Positions 1-9,524 are shown, counted from the first letter of the stretch. The stretch is 64,000 bases of DNA from Bacteroides mediterraneensis (GCF_900128455.1 NZ_LT635783.1:3966359-4030358); one strand, 5' to 3'. The notes: generated by a model from the letters alone, not told the origin. Numbers and translations are program-made.

Positions 1-29
1 AATTGCGTCAGAGAGAACTTAACAAATAA
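1..29 (+). CDS. rpmC: 50S ribosomal protein L29, 3' end only
   Basis: Only the last eight codons (LRQRELNK) and a TAA stop at 27-29 are inside the window. The tail matches the usual C-terminus of L29, and L29 directly precedes S17 in the standard S10-spc gene order. It lies 11 bases before the S17 start, so it belongs to the same ribosomal protein operon, which begins left of the window. Confidence 0.8.
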
Positions 30-40
30 TAATGGTCCTC

Positions 41-298
41 ATGGAAGCTAGAAATTTAAGAAAAGAAAGAACTGGTGTTGTAGTTAGCAATAAAATGGAC
101 AAGACCATTACTGTTGCGGCTAAGTTTAAGGAAAAACACCCTATTTATGGTAAGTTCGTGTCTAAAACGAAAAAATACCATGCTCATGACGAAAAGAATG
201 AATGCCAGGTTGGCGATACTGTTCGCATCATGGAAACTCGTCCTTTGAGTAAAACTAAGAGATGGAGATTGATTGAAATTATTGAAAGAGCTAAGTAA
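41..298 (+). CDS. rpsQ: 30S ribosomal protein S17
   Basis: An 85-residue S17 protein, a primary 16S rRNA binder that helps nucleate the 30S body. The sequence shows the family core [16 protein letters not shown] and the C-terminal [11 protein letters not shown] segment. An in-frame ATG at 32 would add three residues. I chose the ATG at 41 because [12 protein letters not shown] is the usual Bacteroidales N-terminus and length. It lies between rpmC and rplN with two bases before the next start, consistent with cotranscription. It is ordinary for the family. Confidence 0.95.
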   Translation: MEARNLRKERTGVVVSNKMDKTITVAAKFKEKHPIYGKFVSKTKKYHAHDEKNECQVGDTVRIMETRPLSKTKRWRLIEIIERAK

Positions 299-300
299 TT

Positions 301-666
301 ATGATACAAGCAGAATCCAGACTTACAGTATGTGACAACAGTGGCGCAAAAGAAGCTCTTTGTATCCGCGTATTAGGCGGTACAAAGAGACGTTATGCCT
401 CTGTTGGGGATGTTATTGTAGTTTCAATAAAGAGTGTTATCCCCTCAAGTGATATTAAAAAAGGTGCAGTATCAAAGGCCTTGATTGTACGTACAAAGAA
501 AGAAATCCGTCGTGCTGATGGTTCTTACATTCGTTTTGATGACAATGCTTGCGTATTGTTGAATAACGCAGGTGAAATTAGAGGAAGTCGTATTTTTGGC
601 CCGGTTGCGAGAGAGTTGCGTAATGCAAACATGAAAGTGGTTTCACTTGCACCTGAAGTACTTTAA
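301..666 (+). CDS. rplN: 50S ribosomal protein L14
   Basis: A 121-residue L14, the expected family length. It binds 23S rRNA and forms part of the subunit interface. The start [18 protein letters not shown] is the conserved L14 N-terminus, and the protein ends with the conserved segment [15 protein letters not shown]. It follows rpsQ by two bases and precedes rplX by 20 bases in the spc operon order. Nothing unusual is seen. Confidence 0.97.
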   Translation: MIQAESRLTVCDNSGAKEALCIRVLGGTKRRYASVGDVIVVSIKSVIPSSDIKKGAVSKALIVRTKKEIRRADGSYIRFDDNACVLLNNAGEIRGSRIFGPVARELRNANMKVVSLAPEVL

Positions 667-686
667 TTTTGTAAAAGATTTAAGTA

Positions 687-1010
687 ATGAGTAAATTACA
701 TATTAAAAAAGGCGATACAGTTTACGTAAACTCTGGCGAAGACAAGGGTAAAACTGGCCGCGTGTTGAAGGTTCTTGTTAAAGAAGGACGTGCAGTGGTA
801 GAAGGTATCAACATGGTATCTAAGAGTACCAAACCGAATGCAAAGAATCCTCAGGGTGGTATTGTGAAGCAGGAGGCTCCTATTCACATCTCTAACCTGA
901 ATCCGGTAGATCCGAAAACAGGAAAACCGACTCGTGTAGGTAGAAGAGAAAGTTCTGATGGAAGAACATTTGTTCGTTATGCTAAAAAATCAGGAGAGGA
1001 GATTAAATAA
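687..1010 (+). CDS. rplX: 50S ribosomal protein L24
   Basis: A 107-residue L24, an assembly-initiating 23S rRNA binder. A KOW-type segment, [21 protein letters not shown] cut short, lies near the N-terminus (about residues 8-28), and the family pattern [15 protein letters not shown] follows. Its TAA stop overlaps the ATG of rplE by one base (TAATG), which suggests translational coupling of L24 and L5. Confidence 0.96.
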   Translation: MSKLHIKKGDTVYVNSGEDKGKTGRVLKVLVKEGRAVVEGINMVSKSTKPNAKNPQGGIVKQEAPIHISNLNPVDPKTGKPTRVGRRESSDGRTFVRYAKKSGEEIK

Positions 1011-1567
1011 TGAGTAATACTGCTAGCCTTAAGAAAGAATATGCAGAGCGCATTGCTCCTGCTTTGAAGAATCAATTCCAGTATTCTTCATCTATGCAAA
1101 TCCCTGTACTTAAGAAGATTGTTATCAATCAAGGTTTGGGTATGGCGGTTGCTGACAAGAAAATCATTGATGTAGCTATCAATGAATTGACTGCTATTAC
1201 AGGACAGAAAGCTGTAGCAACTGTTTCTCGTAAGGATATCGCAAACTTTAAGTTGCGTAAAAAAATGCCGATTGGTGTAATGGTAACATTGCGTCGTGAA
1301 AGAATGTATGAATTCCTTGAAAAATTGGTTCGTGTGGCTTTGCCGCGTATCCGTGACTTTAAGGGTATTGAAAGCAAATTCGACGGAAGAGGAAACTACA
1401 CACTGGGTATTCAGGAACAGATTATTTTCCCTGAAATCAACATTGACAGCATTACCAAGATTTTGGGTATGAATATTACTTTCGTAACTTCTGCTCAGAC
1501 TGACGAAGAAGGTTATGCTTTGTTGAAAGAATTCGGATTACCGTTTAAAAACGCTAAAAAAGATTGA
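1010..1567 (+). CDS. rplE: 50S ribosomal protein L5
   Basis: A 185-residue L5, the 5S rRNA-binding protein of the central protuberance. Recognisable segments include [10 protein letters not shown] near residue 40, the [19 protein letters not shown] region, and the C-terminal [15 protein letters not shown]. It starts inside the rplX stop codon and is followed six bases later by rpsN. It has normal length and content for Bacteroidetes. Confidence 0.97.
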   Translation: MSNTASLKKEYAERIAPALKNQFQYSSSMQIPVLKKIVINQGLGMAVADKKIIDVAINELTAITGQKAVATVSRKDIANFKLRKKMPIGVMVTLRRERMYEFLEKLVRVALPRIRDFKGIESKFDGRGNYTLGIQEQIIFPEINIDSITKILGMNITFVTSAQTDEEGYALLKEFGLPFKNAKKD

Positions 1568-1573
1568 TAAGTT

Positions 1574-1873
1574 ATGGCAAAAGAATCAATGAAAGCTCGT
1601 GAAGTAAGAAGAGCTAAACTTGTTGCTAAATATGCTGAGAAGCGTGCTGCGTTGAAGAAGATTGTAAATTCTGGTGATCCTGTTGAAGCTTTTGAGGCAG
1701 CTCAAAAGTTGCAGGCTCTGCCTAAGAACGCTAATCCTATTCGTTTACACAACCGTTGTAAACTGACTGGCCGTCCTAAAGGTTATATCCGTCAGTTTGG
1801 TATCTCACGTATTCAGTTCCGTGAGATGGCTTCAAACGGTTTGATTCCTGGCGTTAAGAAAGCAAGCTGGTAA
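1574..1873 (+). CDS. rpsN: 30S ribosomal protein S14, zinc-free form
   Basis: A 99-residue S14 of the long type. Only one cysteine (C62) is present and the CxxC...CxxC zinc ribbon of the short S14 form is absent, so this is the zinc-independent (C-minus) version. The conserved [20 protein letters not shown] block and the C-terminal PGVKKASW mark the family. It sits in the standard place between L5 and S8. Only one other protein of the cluster here, L36, would be expected to bind zinc, and it has lost its ligands too. Confidence 0.96.
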   Translation: MAKESMKAREVRRAKLVAKYAEKRAALKKIVNSGDPVEAFEAAQKLQALPKNANPIRLHNRCKLTGRPKGYIRQFGISRIQFREMASNGLIPGVKKASW

Positions 1874-1931
1874 ATAATTTTTTTATTAAATATTGTCAGG
1901 GTAGTCCTGATTAATTTAACAATTAGTTTTT

Positions 1932-2327
1932 ATGACAGATCCTATCGCAGATTATCTCACTAGATTGAGAAATGCAATTAGTGCTAAGCACAGAGTGGTG
2001 GAAGTGCCTGCTTCAAATTTGAAAAAGGAGATTACTAAGATCCTTTTCGACAAAGGGTACATCCTGAACTACAAGTTTGTTGAAGATGGTCCTCAGGGTA
2101 CTATCAAGGTAGCCTTGAAGTATGATGCGGTTAACAAGGTTAACGCAATCAAGAAACTTGAAAGAGTATCTACTCCGGGTATGCGTAAGTATACCGGTTA
2201 CAAAGACATGCCGAGAGTTATTAATGGATTAGGTATTGCTATTATATCTACTTCCAAAGGTGTTATGACAGACAAGGAAGCTGCTGAACTGAAGATTGGC
2301 GGTGAAGTTCTTTGCTATGTATATTAA
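1932..2327 (+). CDS. rpsH: 30S ribosomal protein S8
   Basis: A 131-residue S8, a 16S rRNA-binding assembly protein. It begins MTDPIADYLTRLRNA and ends with the conserved block GLGIAIISTSKGVMTDKEA, followed by GGEVLCYVY. A 58-base gap separates it from rpsN, the largest in this part of the operon. I see no terminator or TAnnTTTG box in the gap, so it probably remains in the same transcript. In E. coli S8 represses the spc operon at the L5 region; nothing here shows whether that holds in Bacteroidetes. Confidence 0.96.
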   Translation: MTDPIADYLTRLRNAISAKHRVVEVPASNLKKEITKILFDKGYILNYKFVEDGPQGTIKVALKYDAVNKVNAIKKLERVSTPGMRKYTGYKDMPRVINGLGIAIISTSKGVMTDKEAAELKIGGEVLCYVY

Positions 2328-2344
2328 TGTTAGGAGGATAAGCA

Positions 2345-2914
2345 ATGTCAAGAATTGGTAAATTACCCATTAGTATCCCTGCTGGAGTAACAGTTACTCT
2401 GAAGGATAATGTAGTAAATGTAAAAGGACCTAAAGGTGAGTTGAGTCAGTTTGTAAATCCTGCTATCAGTGTGGAAATTGCAGACGGACATGTGGTGTTG
2501 AAGGAAAACGAAGATGCTATGCTTGATAACCTGAAACAGCGTCATGCATTCCATGGTTTGTATCGTGCTTTGATTCACAACATGGTTGTTGGTGTTTCTC
2601 AAGGTTATAAGAAGGAATTAGAGCTGGTCGGTGTAGGTTACCGTGCTTCTAACAACGGTAATATCATTGATTTCGCTTTAGGTTATACGCATAATATTTT
2701 TATGCAGTTGCCTCCTGAAATCAAGGTGGAAACTAAATCTGAAAGAAATAAGAACCCTCTTATCATATTGGAATCTTGTGACAAACAGCTGCTTGGTCAG
2801 GTTTGTTCAAAAATACGTTCTTTCCGTAAGCCTGAACCTTATAAAGGAAAAGGTATTAAGTTTGTTGGTGAAGAAATTCGTAGAAAGTCTGGTAAGTCAG
2901 CTGGCGCTAAATAA
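2345..2914 (+). CDS. rplF: 50S ribosomal protein L6
   Basis: A 189-residue L6, which binds 23S rRNA near the factor-binding centre. The N-terminal MSRIGKLPISIPAGVTV and the C-terminal RKPEPYKGKGIKFVGEE are diagnostic. The start has a strong Shine-Dalgarno-like AGGAGG at 2332-2337, seven bases before the ATG. This is worth noting because most genes here, as in Bacteroidetes generally, lack one. It lies 17 bases after rpsH. Confidence 0.97.
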   Translation: MSRIGKLPISIPAGVTVTLKDNVVNVKGPKGELSQFVNPAISVEIADGHVVLKENEDAMLDNLKQRHAFHGLYRALIHNMVVGVSQGYKKELELVGVGYRASNNGNIIDFALGYTHNIFMQLPPEIKVETKSERNKNPLIILESCDKQLLGQVCSKIRSFRKPEPYKGKGIKFVGEEIRRKSGKSAGAK

Positions 2915-2935
2915 TTCACATAAAATCGTACAATT

Positions 2936-3277
2936 ATGACAACAAAAATAGAAAGACGCATTAAGATTAAATATAGAGTACGCAACAAGATTTCAGGTAC
3001 TGCTGAACGTCCGCGTATGAGTGTGTTTAGAAGTAACAAGCAGATTTATGTTCAGGTTATCGACGATTTAAGTGGTAAGACATTGGTAGCTGCTTCTTCT
3101 TTGGGCATGGAAGCTATGCCGAAAAAGGAACAAGCTGCAAAGGTTGGTGAGCTGATTGCAAAGAAAGCTCAGGAAGCTGGTATTACGACTGTCGTATTCG
3201 ACCGTAATGGTTACTTGTATCATGGGAGAGTAAAAGAAGTAGCTGATGCTGCTCGTAACGGTGGACTTAAATTTTAA
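2936..3277 (+). CDS. rplR: 50S ribosomal protein L18
   Basis: A 113-residue L18 that, with L5, binds 5S rRNA. The pattern [21 protein letters not shown] (trimmed) and the C-terminal [22 protein letters not shown] identify it. It begins [18 protein letters not shown], a basic N-terminus normal for the family. It follows rplF by 21 bases and precedes rpsE by six. Confidence 0.96.
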   Translation: MTTKIERRIKIKYRVRNKISGTAERPRMSVFRSNKQIYVQVIDDLSGKTLVAASSLGMEAMPKKEQAAKVGELIAKKAQEAGITTVVFDRNGYLYHGRVKEVADAARNGGLKF

Positions 3278-3283
3278 AGAATT

Positions 3284-3799
3284 ATGGCAGTTAATAATAG
3301 AGTTAAGATCACTAACGATATAGAATTAAAAGATAGACTGGTTGCAATCAACCGTGTTACTAAGGTTACAAAAGGTGGTAGAACTTTCAGTTTCTCTGCA
3401 ATTGTAGTAGTTGGTAACGAAGACGGTATTATCGGTTGGGGCCTTGGTAAAGCTGGCGAAGTAACAGCTGCAATCGCGAAAGGCGTTGAAGCTGCAAAGA
3501 AGAACCTGACTCGTGTTCCGGTATTGAAAGGTACTGTTCCTCACGAACAGTCTGCTAAGTTTGGCGGTGCTGAAGTGTTCATTAAGCCTGCTTCAACTGG
3601 TACGGGTGTGGTAGCTGGCGGTGCAATGCGTGCCGTATTGGAAAGTGTAGGTGTTACTGATGTCTTGGCTAAGTCTAAGGGTTCATCAAATCCTCACAAT
3701 CTGGTAAAAGCTACTATCTTGGCTTTGGGTGAAATGAGAGATGCTCGCATGGTAGCTCAGAACAGAGGTGTAAGTTTGGATAAAGTATTTAGAGGATAA
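3284..3799 (+). CDS. rpsE: 30S ribosomal protein S5
   Basis: A 171-residue S5, which acts in decoding fidelity and mRNA unwinding at the entry tunnel. The N-terminal dsRNA-binding-like domain carries [21 protein letters not shown] followed by GKAGEV. The C-terminal domain contains [20 protein letters not shown]. It has normal length and sits tightly between rplR and rpmD. Confidence 0.97.
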   Translation: MAVNNRVKITNDIELKDRLVAINRVTKVTKGGRTFSFSAIVVVGNEDGIIGWGLGKAGEVTAAIAKGVEAAKKNLTRVPVLKGTVPHEQSAKFGGAEVFIKPASTGTGVVAGGAMRAVLESVGVTDVLAKSKGSSNPHNLVKATILALGEMRDARMVAQNRGVSLDKVFRG

Positions 3800-3810
3800 G
3801 GAGGATATTT

Positions 3811-3987
3811 ATGGCAACTATTAAGATTAAACAAGTAAAGAGTAGAATTGGTGCTCCGGCTGATCAGAAGAGAACTTTGGATGCACTTGGTCTCCATAAA
3901 TTGAATCGTGTGGTTGAACACGAAGAGACTCCTTCAATTCTGGGTATGATTGAAAAGGTTAAACACCTGGTTGCAATCGTTAAGTAA
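3811..3987 (+). CDS. rpmD: 50S ribosomal protein L30
   Basis: A 58-residue L30. The translation MATIKIKQVKSRIGAPADQK then RTLDALGLHKLNRVVEH is the standard L30 fold. It is preceded by a strong Shine-Dalgarno-like AAGGAGG at 3798-3804, six bases from the ATG; this sequence overlaps the rpsE stop. It is placed between S5 and L15 as in most bacteria. Confidence 0.95.
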   Translation: MATIKIKQVKSRIGAPADQKRTLDALGLHKLNRVVEHEETPSILGMIEKVKHLVAIVK

Positions 3988-4017
3988 TATATTGTTAACA
4001 AAAAAGGATCTTACAAT

Positions 4018-4464
4018 ATGAAGTTAAATAATTTGCGTCCTGCAGAAGGTTCTGTCAAAACTAGAAAAAGAGTTGGTCGTGGTGCTGGTTCAGGTTTAGG
4101 CGGTACTTCTACAAGAGGACATAAAGGAGCAAAATCAAGATCTGGCTATTCAAAGAAGATTGGTTTTGAAGGAGGTCAGATGCCGCTTCAACGTCGTGTT
4201 CCGAAATTTGGTTTTAAGAATATTAACCGTGTTGAATACAAAGCAATTAATCTTGACACTATTCAGAAATTAGCAGAAGCTAAGAATCTGTCTAAGGTTG
4301 GCATTAATGATTTGATTGAAGCTGGTTTCGTTTCTTCTAATCAATTAGTGAAAGTTCTTGGTAACGGTAGTTTAACTACTAAGCTTGATGTAGAAGCAAA
4401 TGCTTTCTCTAAGAGCGCAGTAGCTGCAATCGAAGCCGTTGGTGGTAATGCAGTAAAACTCTGA
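4018..4464 (+). CDS. rplO: 50S ribosomal protein L15
   Basis: A 148-residue L15, a late-assembly 23S rRNA-binding protein. The glycine- and arginine-rich N-terminal extension (RKRVGRGAGSGLGGTSTRG) and the FEGGQMPLQRRVPKFGF motif are characteristic. It comes 30 bases after rpmD and four bases before secY, the usual order. Nothing unusual. Confidence 0.97.
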   Translation: MKLNNLRPAEGSVKTRKRVGRGAGSGLGGTSTRGHKGAKSRSGYSKKIGFEGGQMPLQRRVPKFGFKNINRVEYKAINLDTIQKLAEAKNLSKVGINDLIEAGFVSSNQLVKVLGNGSLTTKLDVEANAFSKSAVAAIEAVGGNAVKL

Positions 4465-4468
4465 TTCA

Positions 4469-5815
4469 ATGATAAAATCTATTGAAACATTAAAGAATAT
4501 ATGGAATATTGAGGATCTGAGAAAACGGATCCTCATTACTATATTGTTTGTTGCAATTTATCGATTCGGTTCTTATATCGTATTGCCAGGTATTAATCCT
4601 GACATGTTGTCTAAATTGCATGAACAGACGAGTGAAGGTCTTCTTGCCTTGTTGAATATGTTTTCTGGAGGTGCTTTTTCAAATGCATCTATATTTGCAC
4701 TTGGAATCATGCCGTATATCTCTGCATCCATTGTGATTCAGTTGTTGGCAATTGCTGTACCTTATTTCCAGAAACTGCAGCGTGAGGGTGAAAGCGGTCG
4801 TCGAAAGATTAATCAGTATACTCGTATTCTGACAATCATTATTTTGATTTTCCAAGCCCCATCTTATCTGATCAACTTGAAAATGCAGGCAGGGCCCGCC
4901 CTTAATGCTTCATTAGATTGGACTTTCTTTATTATTACTTCAACTATCATTCTGGCAGCAGGTAGTATGTTCATTCTGTGGCTTGGAGAAAGAATTACAG
5001 ATAAAGGAATTGGTAATGGTATTTCATTAATCATTATGGTGGGTATTATTGCTCGTCTTCCTCAGTCTTTCTCAGGTGAGTTCGTTTCGCGACTTGCTTC
5101 TCCGGGTGCAGGTGGTATTATTATGTTCTTGATAGAACTAGTATGTTTGCTGGCAGTGATAGCTGCTGCTATCTTGTTGGTACAAGGTGTGCGCAAGGTT
5201 CCTGTACAATATGCCAAGCGTATTGTGGGCAATAAGCAATATGGCGGTGCCAGACAGTATATTCCTTTGAAAGTAAATGCGGCTAATGTGATGCCTATCA
5301 TTTTTGCTCAGGCTATCATGTTTATTCCGATTACGATTGTTGGATATTCTAATATTGACAATGCGAGTGGTATTGCTCGTGCCTTGATTGACCACACAGG
5401 TTTCTGGTATAACTTTATTTTTGCGGTATTGATTATTCTTTTTACTTATTTCTATACTGCAATTACTATCAATACCACCCAGATGGCAGAAGATATGAAG
5501 AGAAATAACGGTTTTATTCCGGGAATAAAGCCGGGTAAGAATACTGCAGAATATTTGGATGTAATCATGTCCCGTATTACTCTGCCGGGTTCTATATTCT
5601 TGGCTATTATTGCTATTTTGCCTGCGTTTGCCGGTCTTTTTGGAGTTCAAGCTGAATTCGCTCAATTCTTTGGTGGAACATCACTGCTGATTCTTGTTGG
5701 TGTGGTATTGGATACCTTGCAACAGGTTGAAAGTCATTTGTTGATGCGTCACTATGATGGATTGTTGAGCTCAGGTAGAATTAAAGGACGGTCTGGAAAT
5801 GTGGCTGCATATTAA
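4469..5815 (+). CDS. secY: Protein translocase subunit SecY
   Basis: A 448-residue SecY, the channel of the inner membrane Sec translocon. About ten hydrophobic segments can be read. The first, at about residues 20-40, is followed by the plug-region sequence SGGAFSNASIFALGIMPYIS. The cytoplasmic loops contain QREGESGRRKINQYTR and the late loop NNGFIPGIKPGKNTAEYLD. The C-terminus GRIKGRSGNVAAY is basic. It is the usual spc-operon member after L15, four bases downstream, and is followed by map. Confidence 0.97.
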   Translation: MIKSIETLKNIWNIEDLRKRILITILFVAIYRFGSYIVLPGINPDMLSKLHEQTSEGLLALLNMFSGGAFSNASIFALGIMPYISASIVIQLLAIAVPYFQKLQREGESGRRKINQYTRILTIIILIFQAPSYLINLKMQAGPALNASLDWTFFIITSTIILAAGSMFILWLGERITDKGIGNGISLIIMVGIIARLPQSFSGEFVSRLASPGAGGIIMFLIELVCLLAVIAAAILLVQGVRKVPVQYAKRIVGNKQYGGARQYIPLKVNAANVMPIIFAQAIMFIPITIVGYSNIDNASGIARALIDHTGFWYNFIFAVLIILFTYFYTAITINTTQMAEDMKRNNGFIPGIKPGKNTAEYLDVIMSRITLPGSIFLAIIAILPAFAGLFGVQAEFAQFFGGTSLLILVGVVLDTLQQVESHLLMRHYDGLLSSGRIKGRSGNVAAY

Positions 5816-5832
5816 AAAAATACTTGTCTCGA

Positions 5833-6630
5833 ATGATATTTCTAAAGACAGATGATGAAATAGAGTTGCTTCGTCAGAGTAATCTCCTAGTTGGGAGAAC
5901 TCTGGCTGAAGTGGCTAAAATGATAAAGCCTGGAGTTACGACGAAGCAGTTGGATAAAGTAGCGGAAGAGTTTATTCGTGACCATGGGGCGGTTCCTACC
6001 TTTAAAGGATTTCCTAATCCTTATGGCTCTCCTTTTCCTGGTACGCTTTGCACTTCAGTAAATGAACAGGTTGTACATGGGATTCCGAATGATATCCCTT
6101 TAAAAGACGGTGATATTGTTTCGGTCGACTGTGGTACTTTTATGAATGGATTTTGTGGAGATTCTGCCTATACATTCTGTGTGGGAGAAGTGGCTCCCGA
6201 GATTGTCAGATTATTGAAGGTTACGAAGGAATCTCTTTATAAGGGTATTGAAAATGCTGTTCATGGAAAGAGACTTGGAGATATAGGCTATGCTATTCAA
6301 CAGCATTGTGAATCCCAATCTTACGGCGTTGTTCGTGAGTTTGTGGGTCACGGTATTGGAAAAGAAATGCATGAAGATCCTCCAGTCCCCAATTATGGAC
6401 GTCGAGGTACAGGCACGTTGCTGAAAAAAGGAATGTGTATTGCAATTGAGCCGATGATTACTTTAGGAAATCGGCAAATTGTGATGGAAGAGGACCGGTG
6501 GACAATCCGGACGAGAGATCGGAAGTGTGCAGCTCATTTCGAGCATACAGTTGCAGTCGGACTTGGGAAGGCTGATATATTATCATCATTTGAATTTATA
6601 GAACAAGTTTTAGGAGATAAAGCAATTTAA
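5833..6630 (+). CDS. map: Methionine aminopeptidase, type I
   Basis: A 265-residue methionine aminopeptidase that removes the initiator methionine from nascent proteins. Metal ligands visible are D99 (VSVDCGTF), D110 (GFCGDSA), the histidine of [12 protein letters not shown], the glutamate of IEPMITLG and the glutamate of HFEHTVAVG. An in-frame TTG at 5824 would add three residues. I chose the ATG at 5833 because [14 protein letters not shown] matches the usual start. It sits between secY and infA, as in many Gram-positive and Bacteroidetes clusters. Confidence 0.96.
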   Translation: MIFLKTDDEIELLRQSNLLVGRTLAEVAKMIKPGVTTKQLDKVAEEFIRDHGAVPTFKGFPNPYGSPFPGTLCTSVNEQVVHGIPNDIPLKDGDIVSVDCGTFMNGFCGDSAYTFCVGEVAPEIVRLLKVTKESLYKGIENAVHGKRLGDIGYAIQQHCESQSYGVVREFVGHGIGKEMHEDPPVPNYGRRGTGTLLKKGMCIAIEPMITLGNRQIVMEEDRWTIRTRDRKCAAHFEHTVAVGLGKADILSSFEFIEQVLGDKAI

Positions 6631-6631
6631 T

Positions 6632-6850
6632 ATGGCAAAGCAATCCGCAATAGAACAAGATGGAGTTATCGTTGAAGCATTGTCGAATGCAATGTTTCGT
6701 GTAGAGCTAGAAAACGGACATGAGATTACAGCTCATATTTCTGGCAAAATGAGAATGCATTACATTAAAATATTACCCGGAGATAAGGTAAGAGTCGAGA
6801 TGTCTCCTTATGACTTATCTAAAGGAAGAATCGTTTTTAGATACAAATAA
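6632..6850 (+). CDS. infA: Translation initiation factor IF-1
   Basis: A 72-residue IF-1, an OB-fold protein that binds the A site during initiation. It reads [19 protein letters not shown] then [20 protein letters not shown] and [19 protein letters not shown], matching the family end to end. It begins one base after the map stop codon, so it is likely coupled. Confidence 0.97.
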   Translation: MAKQSAIEQDGVIVEALSNAMFRVELENGHEITAHISGKMRMHYIKILPGDKVRVEMSPYDLSKGRIVFRYK

Positions 6851-6865
6851 AAGAAAATATAAGAT

Positions 6866-6982
6866 ATGAAAGTAAGAGCATCATTAAAGAAACGTACGCC
6901 GGAATGCAAAATCGTTAGACGTAATGGCCGTTTGTATGTTATTAACAAGAAAAATCCTAAGTATAAACAACGTCAAGGATAA
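6866..6982 (+). CDS. rpmJ: 50S ribosomal protein L36, zinc-ligand-poor form
   Basis: A 38-residue L36 beginning [20 protein letters not shown] and ending PKYKQRQG. Classical L36 carries C11, C14, C27 and H33 as zinc ligands. Here the equivalents are T11, C14, N26/K27 and Y33, so only one ligand remains and this is the zinc-independent type. It lies between infA and rpsM, the conserved position. Confidence 0.94.
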   Translation: MKVRASLKKRTPECKIVRRNGRLYVINKKNPKYKQRQG

Positions 6983-7015
6983 TTTATTATTTTTGCAAAA
7001 AAAATAATTTAGTAT

Positions 7016-7396
7016 ATGGCTATAAGAATAGTTGGTGTAGATTTGCCTCAGAATAAAAGAGGTGAGATTGCGTTGACATACGTATATGGTATCGGACGCA
7101 GTAGTTCAGCAAAAATTTTGGATAAAGCAGGCGTAGATCGTGACCTGAAAGTGAAGGATTGGACTGATGATCAGGCTGCTAAGATTCGTGAAATCATTGG
7201 TGCTGAATACAAGGTTGAAGGTGATCTTCGTTCTGAAATCCAGTTGAACATTAAGCGATTAATGGATATTGGTTGCTACCGTGGTGTTCGTCACCGCTTG
7301 GGTCTGCCCGTAAGAGGTCAGAGCACAAAGAACAATGCTCGTACACGTAAGGGAAGAAAGAAAACAGTTGCAAATAAGAAAAAAGCTACTAAATAA
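7016..7396 (+). CDS. rpsM: 30S ribosomal protein S13
   Basis: A 126-residue S13 of the 30S head that contacts the P-site tRNA. Diagnostic segments are [20 protein letters not shown], the helix-hairpin-helix [19 protein letters not shown], and [19 protein letters not shown] followed by a basic tail. The 33 bases after rpmJ are AT-rich with no terminator, so the alpha-type genes appear joined to the spc genes. Confidence 0.97.
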   Translation: MAIRIVGVDLPQNKRGEIALTYVYGIGRSSSAKILDKAGVDRDLKVKDWTDDQAAKIREIIGAEYKVEGDLRSEIQLNIKRLMDIGCYRGVRHRLGLPVRGQSTKNNARTRKGRKKTVANKKKATK

Positions 7397-7404
7397 TTGT
7401 TAAT

Positions 7405-7794
7405 ATGGCAAAAAAAACAGTCGCAGCTAAAAAAAGAAATGTCAAGGTTGATGCTAATGGACAGTTGCATGTTCATTCTTCATTCAATAACATTATCGTT
7501 TCTTTGGCAAACAGCGAAGGCCAGATTATTGCATGGTCTTCTGCAGGTAAGATGGGATTTAGAGGTTCTAAGAAGAACACTCCTTATGCAGCACAGATGG
7601 CTGCCCAAGATTGTGCAAAGGTGGCATACGATCTTGGCCTGAGAAAGGTAAAAGCTTATGTAAAGGGTCCTGGAAACGGACGTGAGTCTGCTATCAGAAC
7701 TGTACACGGAGCTGGAATTGAAGTTACTGAGATTATTGATGTAACTCCATTGCCTCATAACGGTTGTCGTCCTCCGAAAAGAAGAAGAGTATAA
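7405..7794 (+). CDS. rpsK: 30S ribosomal protein S11
   Basis: A 129-residue S11 of the 30S platform. It contains the basic N-terminus [16 protein letters not shown], the core [20 protein letters not shown] and the conserved end [18 protein letters not shown]. It follows rpsM by eight bases. A 117-base gap to rpsD comes next, much larger than the other spacings here. Confidence 0.97.
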   Translation: MAKKTVAAKKRNVKVDANGQLHVHSSFNNIIVSLANSEGQIIAWSSAGKMGFRGSKKNTPYAAQMAAQDCAKVAYDLGLRKVKAYVKGPGNGRESAIRTVHGAGIEVTEIIDVTPLPHNGCRPPKRRRV

Positions 7795-7911
7795 TAAAGA
7801 TAACCAATTTAGATGTAACTTGATTTTGTTAAATAATGGATTGCAATTCCTTTCTGTAATCGCGGCTGCAACAAATTGAGTTCATGAATAACAATTAAAT
7901 TAAGAAAGAAA
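7795..7911 (+). promoter_or_regulatory. Candidate ribosomal-protein leader ahead of rpsD (S4)
   Basis: A 117-base non-coding gap in an operon whose other gaps are mostly under 35 bases. It contains GC-richer islands (TAATCGCGGCTGCAAC near 7856-7872) in an AT-rich background, the kind of pattern expected of a structured 5' leader. S4 is a well-known autoregulator, and structured S4 leaders have been proposed for Bacteroidia. I could not derive a convincing fold by eye, so this rests on position, spacing and precedent. Confidence 0.4.
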
Positions 7912-8517
7912 ATGGCTAGATATACTGGACCAAAAACTAGAATTGCACGTAAATTCGGTGAAGCAATCTTTGGAGCAGATAAAGTTTTGTCTAAGAAAAA
8001 CTATCCTCCTGGACAACATGGTAACAATCGTCGCAGAAAAACGTCTGAATATGGTGTCATGTTGGCTGAAAAGCAGAAAGCTAAGTACACTTACGGTGTG
8101 TTGGAGAAACAATTCCGTAATATGTTTGAGAAAGCAGCAGGTATGAACGGTATTACAGGTGAAATCTTGCTGCAGAGCCTTGAATGTCGTCTGGATAACG
8201 TAGTGTTCCGTTTGGGTATCGCACCGACTCGTGCTGCCGCTCGTCAGCTTGTAGGTCACAAGCACATTACTGTAGATGGTAAGGTGGTAAATATTCCTTC
8301 TTTCTCTGTAAAACCGGGTCAGTTGGTAGGTGTTCGTGAAAAATCTAAGTCTTTGGAAGTGATTGCTAACTCATTGGCCGGATTTAATCACAGCAAATAT
8401 CCTTGGTTGGAATGGGATGAAAACTCAAAGACAGGTAAGTTGTTGCATGTGCCTGAAAGAGCAGACATTCCTGAAAACATTAAAGAACACTTGATCGTTG
8501 AATTGTACTCTAAATAA
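7912..8517 (+). CDS. rpsD: 30S ribosomal protein S4
   Basis: A 201-residue S4, a primary 16S rRNA binder and common translational autoregulator. Visible are [19 protein letters not shown], the PPGQHG loop, and the S4 RNA-binding domain at about residues 90-150 ([20 protein letters not shown] then [11 protein letters not shown]). The N-terminal zinc-binding cysteines found in some S4 forms are absent. It is placed between S11 and RpoA, the usual alpha-operon order. Confidence 0.97.
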   Translation: MARYTGPKTRIARKFGEAIFGADKVLSKKNYPPGQHGNNRRRKTSEYGVMLAEKQKAKYTYGVLEKQFRNMFEKAAGMNGITGEILLQSLECRLDNVVFRLGIAPTRAAARQLVGHKHITVDGKVVNIPSFSVKPGQLVGVREKSKSLEVIANSLAGFNHSKYPWLEWDENSKTGKLLHVPERADIPENIKEHLIVELYSK

Positions 8518-8528
8518 TAATTAATTTC

Positions 8529-9521
8529 ATGGCGATATTAGCATTTCAAAAACCTGATAAAGTATTAATGTTGGAAGCGGATTCCAAATTCGGGAAATTC
8601 GAATTCCGTCCGCTTGAACCCGGTTTCGGTATTACCGTAGGTAATGCTTTACGCCGTATTCTTCTTTCTTCATTGGAAGGTTATGCAATCAACACTATCC
8701 GTATTGAGGGTGTTGAACATGAATTTGCTACCATTCCGGGTGTTAAAGAAGATGTCACTAACATTATCTTGAATCTGAAGCAAGTTCGATTCAAGCGAGT
8801 AGTTGAGGAATTCGAAAATGAGAAGGTAAGCATTACCGTTGAGAATTCTACTGAATTTAAGGCAGGTGATATTGGTAAGTATTTGACCGGATTTGAAGTG
8901 TTAAATCCTGAATTGGTTATTTGCCATTTAGATTCAAAAGCAACTATGCAGATAGACATTACAATTAACAAAGGTCGTGGATATGTTCCGGCTGATGAAA
9001 ACCGCGAATTCTGCACCGATGTGAATGTAATTCCTATCGATTCTATTTACACTCCGATTCGTAATGTGAAATATGCGGTAGAAAACTATCGTGTAGAACA
9101 GAAGACTGACTATGAAAAGCTGGTTCTGGAAATTACGACGGATGGTTCCATTCACCCGAAGGAGGCACTGAAGGAAGCTGCAAAGATTTTGATTCATCAC
9201 TTTATGTTGTTTTCTGATGAGAAGATTACTCTTGAAACATCAGATGCAGAAGGAAATGAAGAATTTGATGAAGAAGTATTGCACATGCGTCAGCTGCTGA
9301 AGACCAAACTGGTGGATATGGACTTGTCAGTTCGTGCTTTGAACTGTTTGAAAGCCGCCGATGTAGAAACACTGGGTGACTTGGTACAGTTTAATAAGAC
9401 CGACCTGCTGAAGTTCCGTAACTTCGGTAAGAAATCGCTCACTGAGCTTGATGATTTGCTCGAGAGTCTGAATCTTTCGTTTGGAACAGATATTTCTAAG
9501 TATAAATTAGACAAAGAATAA
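8529..9521 (+). CDS. rpoA: RNA polymerase subunit alpha
   Basis: A 330-residue alpha subunit. The N-terminal assembly domain shows the signature [20 protein letters not shown] with SSLEG directly after, and the C-terminal domain (about residues 250-320) carries [18 protein letters not shown] and the helix-hairpin-helix [18 protein letters not shown]. It starts 11 bases after rpsD and ends three bases before rplQ. Normal for the family. Confidence 0.97.
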   Translation: MAILAFQKPDKVLMLEADSKFGKFEFRPLEPGFGITVGNALRRILLSSLEGYAINTIRIEGVEHEFATIPGVKEDVTNIILNLKQVRFKRVVEEFENEKVSITVENSTEFKAGDIGKYLTGFEVLNPELVICHLDSKATMQIDITINKGRGYVPADENREFCTDVNVIPIDSIYTPIRNVKYAVENYRVEQKTDYEKLVLEITTDGSIHPKEALKEAAKILIHHFMLFSDEKITLETSDAEGNEEFDEEVLHMRQLLKTKLVDMDLSVRALNCLKAADVETLGDLVQFNKTDLLKFRNFGKKSLTELDDLLESLNLSFGTDISKYKLDKE

Positions 9522-9524
9522 ACA

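Noticed and set aside
7397-7642. An 81-codon plus-strand frame overlapping rpsK
   Set aside because: It is a frame-shifted shadow of the S11 gene.
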